From NCBI GenBank assembly GCA_034436155.1, contig DAOTVP010000061.1:38734-102733 (forward strand): 64,000 bases of DNA, in the 5' to 3' direction. Made by a program: the position numbers and the translations under genes. Shown piece after piece: positions 9,021 through 16,522 of the stretch. The notes beneath the pieces are model-generated. The model did not search any database, was not told where the DNA came from, and saw nothing but the letters and a program-made list of their open reading frames with translations. The stretch is from GCA-2794515 sp034436155. GTDB lineage: Bacteria; Chloroflexota; Anaerolineae; Aggregatilineales; Phototrophicaceae. Within the stretch, counting starts at the first letter, position 1; every line of letters starts with the position of its first letter.

Positions 9021-9039
9021 TTTCATCAGAAATTTGCAG

Positions 9040-9411
9040 TTATTTCAGAATATAACCCGCGAGCGTTTTCTGTAAACCACGAATATCGATGCTTTTCTTT
9101 AGCTCTTTTTCAATCATCTGACCGCCTGTGATATAAAGTTTGAGTTCAGAATCGCGGTCAAAAGTTCCTGCTGTTTCAACAGAAAAATGAATGATTGATT
9201 TATAAGGTATTGAATGATATTCAATTTTATTGCCACTCAAGCCTTGTTTATCTACTAATATGAGTCGCTTGTTGGTAAAGACAAACATATCTCGAATCAA
9301 TTTGAATGCACGTTCTACAGTTTCGCCCTCAATTAATATTGGCTCTAACTGTTTTTGAATAACATCCGATTTAACCTCAGAAGCATTGCCGAATAACCAA
9401 GCGTCTAGCAT
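9040..9411 (-). CDS. bacterial PH-domain protein (YvbH/bPH type)
   Basis: A 123-residue soluble protein. The sequence GETVERAFKLIRDMFVFTNKRLILVDKQG is typical of the bacterial pleckstrin-homology family: a strand pair with TNKRLILVD, followed by IPYKSIIHFSVETAGTFDRDSELKLYI. The family is found as stand-alone small proteins of about this length; most have no known function and a role in membrane or envelope stress is only suggested for some members. It is monocistronic by position: convergent with the SET gene and followed upstream by a repeat-rich region. Confidence 0.85.
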   Translation of the reverse strand: MLDAWLFGNASEVKSDVIQKQLEPILIEGETVERAFKLIRDMFVFTNKRLILVDKQGLSGNKIEYHSIPYKSIIHFSVETAGTFDRDSELKLYITGGQMIEKELKKSIDIRGLQKTLAGYILK

Positions 9412-9472
9412 AGAAAGCCCCCTATATTACTATAGAATTGTAGATTAAATTTGTTTAGTATCATCATAACAT

Positions 9473-9506
9473 AAGGGTGCGTTCCGCGCAAGCGGAACGC
9501 ACCCTT
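9473..9506. repeat. perfect 15-bp hairpin with GCAA loop
   Basis: AAGGGTGCGTTCCGC (9473-9487) and GCGGAACGCACCCTT (9492-9506) are perfect reverse complements around GCAA, a GNRA-type tetraloop. It has no adjacent T-run on the plus strand. It lies in the 326-base gap between the PH-domain gene and the metallopeptidase, upstream of the larger repeat at 9615-9738. Confidence 0.85.
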
Positions 9507-9614
9507 CCAAAAATTTGACATTTCAGAACAAATTTATAAAATAGGCGGAGGCTTTATCGAATATGGCTCATTTTGTATCGTTAATAACTTTCACTGAGGG
9601 TTCTAGTCGCACCA

Positions 9615-9738
9615 AGCGCACTAAAGGCGCTAAAATCCGCCTTCAGAATAGGATTGCCCACTAAAATCGGGTAAAAATAGCCCCTTTAGTGGGCTTCCAA
9701 AATCGAATAGCTAGGGGTTTTGAACCCCTAGCGAGGCT
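9615..9738 (+). repeat. dispersed 3'-end repeat, family III, copy A
   Basis: Matches the reverse complement of 63883-64000. Shared blocks are ACTAAAGGCGCT, TCCGCCTT, a 24-base block from AGCCCC to CCAAAA (9679-9702), and GAGGCT at the end. Hairpins: AGCGC/GCGCT with loop ACTAAAG (9615-9631), AGCCC/GGGCT with loop CTTTAGT (9679-9695), and a 10-bp stem GCTAGGGGTT/AACCCCTAGC with loop TTG (9710-9732). The block ends in the stop codon of the metallopeptidase gene on the minus strand, so it forms that gene's 3' end. Read on the minus strand, the AGCCC hairpin is followed by ATTTTT and could terminate transcription. Confidence 0.85.
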
Positions 9739-10850
9739 CACGGGCAAACGGGTGTCCATTCAAACCCGCCAAATAGCAAGTCAATCATGCTATACAACGT
9801 GGGGTCATACTCCGCGAGTTCTTCGCGGGTGTTGATGTCGTTGTGAATGCCGTTGGTCGGAATCGTCTCTAGGCTGGTGTTGAAATAACTTTGTACCCCC
9901 TCGGCCCAATATTCTTCGATATTGGTGAGCGCATACGTATCTGCCCATAAGCCTGTATCAACGGCGTTTTGATACGCCAGCGTCAGAGCGAGGTTGAAGG
10001 TGGGGTCTATCAGAATGATGCCCCCGTCTTTCATCGTGTGGGCGAATTCATGCAAAAAGATGCTCTCGCCAAAATACACATCATCGGCATAGCACAATAA
10101 ATTTTCTTCTGCACCCGACCCCAACGGCGTGAATGGATTGCCACCCAATCCACGCGCCCGTTCATCCCAATTGGTCTGGGTATCATTTCGCAAAAAGGCA
10201 TATTCGGGCAAGACAGTGATGCCTTCGGTCTGTGCGACAATCCCAATTCGCATCTCCACTTCGAGCAATTTTTCAACCACTTGCGAATGTCCTTGTAGCA
10301 TATTCGCCATGATATTCCACGCGGCTTGTAGGGCTAAATCGGGGGCGTTATCGGAGGACGCAATCGAAATGCCCATATAATCACACATTTTTTGATAAAA
10401 CGGGTCTAATCCGTCTTGTGGCGTAGTCGGACGGACGATACAACCTTCACTATCCTCGATAACCGTCCATTCCCAATTTTCATCGGGACGATAGGCAAAA
10501 TCCAACGGCGATTCGGGGATATACCCACCCATCACTTCGATGACGATTTCGGTTTCTGATGAAGCAGAACCACGCCCTAGTTCTTGACTATCCGAATTCC
10601 GCACAATCCATTCATGCCCATCATACGTCTCTTGGATGTAGGTCTCGCCTGGGATGATAGCCCGATAAAATTGTTCCTGACAATCAAAATTCACCCCAAA
10701 AATACTGGCTTCATCACTGCCCATGTTGATGAAGGTGATGGTGGTCGGCGCACCATTGCCCGTTGAGCAAATTTGGGCTTGGGTTTGGGGCATATCATGA
10801 ATATGGAAAACAGATAACACTATCAAAATCAACAATATTCGCTTATACAT
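9738..10850 (-). CDS. secreted zinc metallopeptidase-like protein (HEFAH ... EEYWAEG)
   Basis: A 370-residue exported protein with signal peptide MYKRILLILIVLSVFHIHDM. The C-terminal third holds a gluzincin-type zinc site: FLHEFAHTMKDGG gives HExxH (about residue 265), and NIEEYWAEGVQSYFNTS about 45 residues later gives the third ligand Glu. This arrangement is seen in anthrax-lethal-factor-like (ATLF-like) and related peptidases. Residues 25-120 look like a separate beta-rich domain (TITFINMGSDEASIFGVNF with GETYIQETYDGHEWIV resembles VHL-beta-like domains). Substrate unknown. It has 26 bases to the start of the next gene (comM) upstream on the same strand, and its stop overlaps repeat copy A. 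Confidence 0.75.
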   Translation of the reverse strand: MYKRILLILIVLSVFHIHDMPQTQAQICSTGNGAPTTITFINMGSDEASIFGVNFDCQEQFYRAIIPGETYIQETYDGHEWIVRNSDSQELGRGSASSETEIVIEVMGGYIPESPLDFAYRPDENWEWTVIEDSEGCIVRPTTPQDGLDPFYQKMCDYMGISIASSDNAPDLALQAAWNIMANMLQGHSQVVEKLLEVEMRIGIVAQTEGITVLPEYAFLRNDTQTNWDERARGLGGNPFTPLGSGAEENLLCYADDVYFGESIFLHEFAHTMKDGGIILIDPTFNLALTLAYQNAVDTGLWADTYALTNIEEYWAEGVQSYFNTSLETIPTNGIHNDINTREELAEYDPTLYSMIDLLFGGFEWTPVCP

Positions 10851-10876
10851 CCGTAAAATCCTCTCGGCATAAATGA

Positions 10877-12418
10877 CTAAGGTGTTGTTTCGTTCCGTTG
10901 GCGATATTGCACCGCCTCGGCGACATGCTCAATCTGAATGACCTCACTGCCTGCTAAATCGGCAATCGTCCTGCTGAGTTTGGTCAGGCGTTGATAGGCG
11001 CGGGCGCTCAATCCGAGCCGTTTGAGCGACATATCGAGCAATTGCTTGGCGTTATCGGTCATGATACAGAATTGCGGGATGTCGCCCAGGGGCATATCGG
11101 CATTGGTATAAATGCCCTCGTACTTTTTATAGCGTTCCCATTGAATAGCACGCGCCCTTTCGATGCGCTCCCGTATGGTCGCCGATGATTCGCCTCTGAC
11201 AGCACGAGTCAATTTATCATCATCCACCCGTTGGACTTCGACAAAGATGTCTATCCTATCTAGCATCGGACCCGATAACCGATTTTGATAATTTTGGATG
11301 GCATTAGGTGTACATTTGCAGATGTGTTTTGTGTCGCCATAATAACCACATGGACACGGATTCCGTGCGGCGATCAGCATAAAATTGGTCGGGAATGTGG
11401 CGCTGGCTCGCGCTCTGCCGATGCTGATGAATTTATCTTCTAGCGGTTGGCGCAATAAATTGAGCGATTCTCTGTGAAATTCCAAAACTTCATCCAGAAA
11501 AAGCACCCCGCGATGTGCCAAACTGATTTCACCGGGTTTGAGCAACGCCGTCCCACCGACCAACGCAGGGGCGCTGGTGGTATGATGAGGCGCACGAAAC
11601 GGACGGGTACGGATGAGCGGATTGGCTTTATCGACTTTATCGGCGGCGGAATAAATCTGTGTGATTTCGAGGGCTTCTTCGATGGTCAACTTGGGGAGAA
11701 TGCCCATCGTCGCCTTCGAGATAAGGCTTTTTCCACTGCCCGGTGAACCTGTGAGCAAAATGTTATGAGCGCCCGCGACCGCCACTTCCATCGCCCGTTT
11801 GACCGATTCTTGCCCGCGAATATCGGCAAAATCGGTTATCACGGTGAGAACAGGCTCATCAAGGGATTGGGTGAGGTCATTGGGATACGGTTCTATCGGT
11901 TTCATCTCATAAAAATGTTCAATCAAGACCCCCAGCGATTCAACAGGGTATACCGTTATGCCTTGCGCCAATGCCGCTTCTTTGGCATTTTCAATCGGCA
12001 CATACGCCGTCTTAAATCCCTGTTGAACGGCTTGATACACCATTGGCAAAATTCCACCGACTGGTCGAACACTGCCATCGAGTGATAATTCGCCGATGAA
12101 CACCGCCCCTTCAATTTTTTCGGGCGGGGCTTGATTGGTCGCACCCAATACGCCAACCGCCATCGCTAAATCGAGGCTGGTGCCATTTTTAGGCGAATTG
12201 GCAGGATATAAATTGACAACATATTTTTTTTGTGGAAATTGTGACCCACTATTGCGAATAGCGGTTGTAACCCGTTTTTCGCTCTCGCGCACGGTTGTAT
12301 CGGGCAAGCCGACAATATGAAATTTGGGCAAGGTGGCACGCGGGTCAAAATCCACCTGCACTTCAATAATTGATCCTGTGACACCGAATAATGTGCATCC
12401 TCTGACGATGGATAACAT
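10877..12418 (-). CDS. comM: YifB/ComM family Mg-chelatase-like AAA+ ATPase
   Basis: A full-length (513 residues) ComM/YifB protein. ComM is a hexameric helicase that extends branch migration during integration of DNA taken up by transformation. The N-terminal ChlI-type domain (IVRGCTLFGVTGSIIEVQVD, PKFHIVGLPDTTVRESEKRV) precedes Walker A GSPGSGKSLIS (about residue 222), Walker B GVLFLDEVLEF and the cysteine cluster RNPCPCGYYGD ... CKC characteristic of the family; the C-terminal Mg-chelatase subdomain includes LDRIDIFVEV and SLKRLGLSARAYQR. Present in non-competent bacteria too, so it does not prove competence. It is 17 bases downstream of the thioesterase gene and probably in one operon with it. 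Confidence 0.93.
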   Translation of the reverse strand: MLSIVRGCTLFGVTGSIIEVQVDFDPRATLPKFHIVGLPDTTVRESEKRVTTAIRNSGSQFPQKKYVVNLYPANSPKNGTSLDLAMAVGVLGATNQAPPEKIEGAVFIGELSLDGSVRPVGGILPMVYQAVQQGFKTAYVPIENAKEAALAQGITVYPVESLGVLIEHFYEMKPIEPYPNDLTQSLDEPVLTVITDFADIRGQESVKRAMEVAVAGAHNILLTGSPGSGKSLISKATMGILPKLTIEEALEITQIYSAADKVDKANPLIRTRPFRAPHHTTSAPALVGGTALLKPGEISLAHRGVLFLDEVLEFHRESLNLLRQPLEDKFISIGRARASATFPTNFMLIAARNPCPCGYYGDTKHICKCTPNAIQNYQNRLSGPMLDRIDIFVEVQRVDDDKLTRAVRGESSATIRERIERARAIQWERYKKYEGIYTNADMPLGDIPQFCIMTDNAKQLLDMSLKRLGLSARAYQRLTKLSRTIADLAGSEVIQIEHVAEAVQYRQRNETTP

Positions 12419-12435
12419 ATCCTACCCCCTTTCAC

Positions 12436-12822
12436 TCACTTTTTTTCATCCAGACGTTGCGTATAACGGTCTAAATCAATAATAAAACGGGTGTGTGTCG
12501 CCTCGCCGATGAGTTCATGCTCATCCCATGCTTTAATCGTGAACATCACACGGCGCTTATCCACACCAATCACTTCGGCTTCGGCACGGACGCGCTTGCC
12601 AATGGGTGTGGCGGCGAGGTGCTTGGCAGAAATCTCGATGCCAACACTCATCTGCCCCTCTGGTAATAACGGATCTATGGCGTTAACCGCCGCCCCTTCC
12701 ATCAGTGATACCATTGAGGGGGTCGAAAAGACAAGCACTCCTCCACTCCCTAGATGATACGCCGTATGTTTTTCTTCGACTATAAATGTGCGTTCCCCTT
12801 TTAAGCCAACCGTGATGCTCAT
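12436..12822 (-). CDS. FlK-like hotdog thioesterase
   Basis: A 128-residue hotdog-fold protein. The catalytic triad known from fluoroacetyl-CoA thioesterase FlK (Thr, Glu, His spaced 8 and 26 residues apart) is matched exactly: Thr34 in FSTPSMV, Glu42 in LMEGAAV and His68 in SAKHLAATPIG. It should hydrolyse a small acyl-CoA; fluoroacetyl-CoA itself is unlikely as a natural substrate here and the true one is unknown. The C-terminus (FTIKAWDEHELIGEATHTRFII) is the usual last strands of the fold. Its start overlaps the stop of plsC by 4 bases, which indicates translational coupling with an acyltransferase. Confidence 0.85.
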   Translation of the reverse strand: MSITVGLKGERTFIVEEKHTAYHLGSGGVLVFSTPSMVSLMEGAAVNAIDPLLPEGQMSVGIEISAKHLAATPIGKRVRAEAEVIGVDKRRVMFTIKAWDEHELIGEATHTRFIIDLDRYTQRLDEKK

Positions 12823-13556
12823 AGCTCATCGTCTCCTAAAAATTGTAAGGTTGTGGTGGTGGCGCGGTCTATATCGCTATACAAGCCACGTAATTCTGGA
12901 CGTGACTGCGCGATTGCCAATTGATACATCGCCTCTTGGGTCATCAGGCGCAATTCATCACGCGGGATATGTGATCGCCCATCGGTTTTGAATCGGAATG
13001 GTCTGCCGAATGAAATATGCGCGAGGGCACGTTTACGATTTTTCCAACGTGTGCGAAAAGTGTTTGTATCGGCGATAGCGGCAGGTAGAATAATGGCATC
13101 GGCTTTGGTGGCGATGAACGCCATACCATCTTTCGGTTCACCCATGCCTTCGGGGTGACGTGTGCCTTCTGGGGCGATCAAAATCATATTGCCCGCTTTC
13201 AACAAAGCGATAGATGTTTCGAGTGCGCGACGGTCTACCGTATCTCGATTAATGGTATACGACCCCCACCACCACACAAAAAAGCGCAAAATGGGCGATT
13301 CGGTATTCTCGATTTTAGTCATGGGGATGACATAGCGATTGGTGACTTCACCCATACACACAACGGGGTCTATGGCAGAAATATGACTCATCATGAGGAT
13401 ACATCCGCCATGTTTAGGGATATACTGCTTGCCCGTAGAGGATACTTTGGCTAAAAAAGTGTAGCCCACCGTGCGGATTAATCCGCGCAACAAAAAGCGT
13501 CGCCACGCATACGCAGGTTGCCGTGAGACGTATTGTTCAATCGTCAAAGACTGCAT
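12819..13556 (-). CDS. plsC: 1-acyl-sn-glycerol-3-phosphate acyltransferase family protein
   Basis: A PlsC-type acyltransferase that makes phosphatidic acid from lysophosphatidate. Motif I reads MMSHISAIDPV (HxxxxD) and motif III APEGTRHPEG; between them FFVWWWGSYTINRDTVDR matches the family's motif II region. One hydrophobic segment precedes the motif (residues 20-38, LIRTVGYTFLAKV). I chose ATG 13556 (MQSLTIEQYV, 245 residues), preceded by GAGAGTAGG; the frame is open to 13619. It ends in a 4-base overlap with the thioesterase start and follows the pseudouridine synthase, separated by a hairpin at 13582-13606. Confidence 0.9.
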   Translation of the reverse strand: MQSLTIEQYVSRQPAYAWRRFLLRGLIRTVGYTFLAKVSSTGKQYIPKHGGCILMMSHISAIDPVVCMGEVTNRYVIPMTKIENTESPILRFFVWWWGSYTINRDTVDRRALETSIALLKAGNMILIAPEGTRHPEGMGEPKDGMAFIATKADAIILPAAIADTNTFRTRWKNRKRALAHISFGRPFRFKTDGRSHIPRDELRLMTQEAMYQLAIAQSRPELRGLYSDIDRATTTTLQFLGDDEL

Positions 13557-13581
13557 GTGCCTACTCTCTGTTAGATATACA

Positions 13582-13606
13582 GACACCGCTAAAAATAAGC
13601 GGTGTC
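13582..13606. repeat. 9-bp hairpin between rluB-like gene and plsC
   Basis: GACACCGCT (13582-13590) and AGCGGTGTC (13598-13606) form a perfect 9-bp stem around AAAAATA. There is no T-run on the minus strand after it, so terminator function is uncertain; it may be another 3'-end palindrome or a processing site. Confidence 0.7.
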
Positions 13607-13620
13607 CACAATATAACAAT

Positions 13621-14766
13621 TTATTCTAAATCATCATCCTGTTTAATGCCACTCGGTTTTTTGGGTGCAAATGGCTTACGCGGTGCGCGTTGTATGCCAC
13701 CATCACGCTTGATATTATCGCGCCGTGTGGTAGATGATTTGCGTGTCCCGTCCGATGGTCGGCGCGGTGGACGATTATCACCGTTCCCTGACGGGCGATG
13801 CGGACGTTTTTTATCATCCCCTTCACCCGCACGGCGATACGGGCGTTTGTCATCATCCCCATATCGGCGTGGTGGACGACTTTCGGTATTTCCATCACGC
13901 GATTCACGCCCTTTATAACCTTCCGATTTTGGACGTGCGCTCATACCCCGTTGATTCGATGCCCCTCTATCTTTATCTCCATATGATTTTCGAGATTTAC
14001 CACCAGTCTCACGCAAAATTTTGCGCCGTTTTTTGATAAGTTGCAATTCTGGCGCAGATGTTTGCATCTGTTGGATTTGGAGTTTGTTGAGTTCCATCCA
14101 ATCGCCACGTTTGAGTTTGCCCAGTTCTAACATACCAATATGGGTACGCACCAGTCGTTTGACGGGATGCCCCAATGCCGAGGCAATGCGCCGAATTTGG
14201 CGCTTTTTGCCTTCGGTCATGATGATACGCAACACGGTTGTGTCGGGTGTGGTCTCTATCACATCGATATAACAGGGGGCGGAACGTTCTTCATCTAACC
14301 AGATGCCATCTTGCCAACGGGTGAGAACCTCTTTATCGGGCTTGCCATATACGGTGACGGCATACGTTTTGGTATGTTCATAACGCGGATGTGCGAGTTG
14401 ATTCGCCAAATCGCCATCATTTGTCAACACCATCAAGCCTTCACTATCGGCATCTAAGCGCCCGATGGTGAATAAATGCCCTTCAATCGGCACCATTTCG
14501 CGCACGGTGGGGCGGTTATCTTGATAATTGGCGACATTGGTCGAAATCACATTCGGCGGTTTATAAAATGCGATATATTGTTTTTTGATAGCGCGTAAAT
14601 TCAGGCGCTCACCATCCACTTCAATCACGTCTTTGAGCGGGTCTGCCTGTGCGCCAAGCGTAATCACTACGCCATTCACACGCACACGCCCTTCGGTAAT
14701 ATAGACTTCACAAGCGCGGCGACTCCCGTAGCCCGCTTGGGACAACAATTTTTGTACACGTTCCAT
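13621..14766 (-). CDS. 23S rRNA pseudouridine synthase, RluB/RsuA family, with basic tail
   Basis: Converts a specific uridine in rRNA to pseudouridine. The N-terminal S4 RNA-binding domain is MERVQKLLSQAGYGSRRACE, followed by the catalytic Asp in IGRLDADSEGLMVLTNDG and the RluB-type ending ILRIIMTEGKKRQIRRI. I chose ATG 14766; the frame can extend to a TTG at 14787. The core fills residues 1-245. The last ~135 residues are an extremely basic, Arg/Pro/Gly/Ser-rich low-complexity tail (phrases like RPHRPSGNGDNRPPRRPS), expected to be disordered and RNA-binding; such tails occur in some RluB proteins. The modified position cannot be assigned from sequence. Confidence 0.9.
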   Translation of the reverse strand: MERVQKLLSQAGYGSRRACEVYITEGRVRVNGVVITLGAQADPLKDVIEVDGERLNLRAIKKQYIAFYKPPNVISTNVANYQDNRPTVREMVPIEGHLFTIGRLDADSEGLMVLTNDGDLANQLAHPRYEHTKTYAVTVYGKPDKEVLTRWQDGIWLDEERSAPCYIDVIETTPDTTVLRIIMTEGKKRQIRRIASALGHPVKRLVRTHIGMLELGKLKRGDWMELNKLQIQQMQTSAPELQLIKKRRKILRETGGKSRKSYGDKDRGASNQRGMSARPKSEGYKGRESRDGNTESRPPRRYGDDDKRPYRRAGEGDDKKRPHRPSGNGDNRPPRRPSDGTRKSSTTRRDNIKRDGGIQRAPRKPFAPKKPSGIKQDDDLE

Positions 14767-14946
14767 AGGTGGGGTTTTTTCTTTCAATAATCATGTTTGT
14801 GAGGAATTGAGTATAGCAGAAATCGTTACAAATCCTAGTGGTAGATTTGTGATACATGAGGATTCAATAACGGTTATCGCTATTGATTATGCTTTGGCAT
14901 ATAATAGGGTGAAAAATTATTGCTTATCGGAATAGAGGTTCTTATC

Positions 14947-16458
14947 ATGGCATTGAATCAACGCGCACAATCGGGCGCTTATGAACATATTGAAGTCAAA
15001 AATCCTGTCACCAATGAAATTATCGGATCTGTTCCACAAACACCTAAAAATGACATCATCGAAGCAGTAGAACACGCCCGCGATGCTCAACGCGCATGGG
15101 GCGAGAAAACAGTCTCGGAACGGGTGAAATACATCCGCCGATGGGCAGATTTAATCTGGGCGAATCAAGAAACGCTCATCAAAATCAACCGCCGCGAGAC
15201 AGGCAAAACCGATTCGGGCGCATTTTTAGAAATCATCGTCCTCGATAACATCCTACAATATTATATTCATCATGCCCCCCATTTTCTGAAACCGCAAAGA
15301 CGGCGCACGGTCGTCCCATTCATCCAACAAGCCAAAGTATTTTATAAACCCTATGGCGTAGTAGGCGTTATCTCGCCATGGAATTATCCGTTTTTGTTGG
15401 CATTTATAGACCTCATCCCCGCCATTATCGCGGGCAATACAGCCCTACTCAAACCGAGTGAAATCACCCCATTCACATCGGATTATGGCGTAAAGTTGAT
15501 GCACGAAGCGGGTATTCCACGCGATGTCGTGCAGATTATTCATGGCGATGGTCGCGCAGGGGCAACCTTGACGGAGCATGTGGATTACATCGCCTTCACG
15601 GGTAGCACCGCCACGGGGCGCAAAGTCGCAGAGACCGCCGCCAAGCGGTTGATACCCTGTAGCTTAGAACTCGGCGGAAAAGATCCGTGTATCGTGTTAG
15701 AAGATGCCGATTTAGATATGACCGCCGCGGGGTTGATTCGCAGTGGATTTGAAAATGCGGGTCAGGTGTGCATTAGTATTGAACGAGTATATGCCGATGC
15801 GCGCATTTACGATGCACTCCTCGAAAAATTAGTCTATTACGCGGGGAAATATCAGATTGGGCATGGCGATGGTATGGATTTACACATGGGGAGCATGACC
15901 AACACCCGTGAATTAGAGCGTACCGAAGCGCATATTCATGATGCAGTTAGCAAAGGGGCGCGGGTGATTTTTGGTGGTCGTCGACGTCCCGATTTGGGTC
16001 CGTTATTCTTCGAGCCGACAATTTTAGCCGATGTTGACCACGCGATGGATGTCATGCGCGATGAGACTTTTGGACCCATCATGCCCGTGATGAAATTTCA
16101 TACGATCGAAGAAGCCATTCGACTCGCCAATGATAGCACTTATGGATTATCTGCCTCGATTTTCACCCGCGATTTTAAGCGTGCCGAACAAATCGCTTTG
16201 CGCTTAGATACAGGCGATGTCGCCGTCAATCGCCCACAAATGGGCGTGGCAACGCCGTCTCTGCCAACGGGTGGTCAACGCAATAGCGGTTTAGGCAGGC
16301 GCAATGGCAAAGAAGGGTTATTGCGCTTCACGCATACGCAATCATTTTTGACCGATACGCTATTCGCACAACAACCCGAATTACGCCTCGCAGACCCCAC
16401 CTCGCTCCAATTTGCGTTATTCTTGCGGAAGATTCGGCGCTATGTCAAATTTATTTGA
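14947..16458 (+). CDS. NAD(P)-dependent aldehyde dehydrogenase
   Basis: A 503-residue ALDH-superfamily enzyme that oxidises an aldehyde to its acid. Visible motifs: cofactor region GVVGVISPWNYPFLLAF, substrate/cofactor Lys in NTALLKPSEITP, AFTGSTATGRKVAE, general-base Glu in CSLELGGKDPCIV and nucleophile Cys in NAGQVCISIERVY. EPTILADVDHAMDVMRDETFGP is also typical. The closest style is succinate-semialdehyde or medium-chain aldehyde dehydrogenases; the substrate is not determined. I chose ATG 14947, with AGAGG upstream, over the longer frame from 14920. A perfect -10 (TATAAT, 14900-14905) lies upstream but the -35 is weak. It is convergent with the glycosyltransferase, with palindrome 16485-16504 between them. 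Confidence 0.9.
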   Translation: MALNQRAQSGAYEHIEVKNPVTNEIIGSVPQTPKNDIIEAVEHARDAQRAWGEKTVSERVKYIRRWADLIWANQETLIKINRRETGKTDSGAFLEIIVLDNILQYYIHHAPHFLKPQRRRTVVPFIQQAKVFYKPYGVVGVISPWNYPFLLAFIDLIPAIIAGNTALLKPSEITPFTSDYGVKLMHEAGIPRDVVQIIHGDGRAGATLTEHVDYIAFTGSTATGRKVAETAAKRLIPCSLELGGKDPCIVLEDADLDMTAAGLIRSGFENAGQVCISIERVYADARIYDALLEKLVYYAGKYQIGHGDGMDLHMGSMTNTRELERTEAHIHDAVSKGARVIFGGRRRPDLGPLFFEPTILADVDHAMDVMRDETFGPIMPVMKFHTIEEAIRLANDSTYGLSASIFTRDFKRAEQIALRLDTGDVAVNRPQMGVATPSLPTGGQRNSGLGRRNGKEGLLRFTHTQSFLTDTLFAQQPELRLADPTSLQFALFLRKIRRYVKFI

Positions 16459-16484
16459 TTCTCGTTCTTGGGGTGAAAATATGC

Positions 16485-16504
16485 GGACGCGCTTCTGCGC
16501 GTCC
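16485..16504. repeat. palindrome GGACGCGC-type, family II
   Basis: GGACGCGC (16485-16492) and GCGCGTCC (16497-16504) with loop TTCT; identical to 47776-47795. Between convergent genes. Confidence 0.85.
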
Positions 16505-16522
16505 AAAATGAACTGAATTAGG

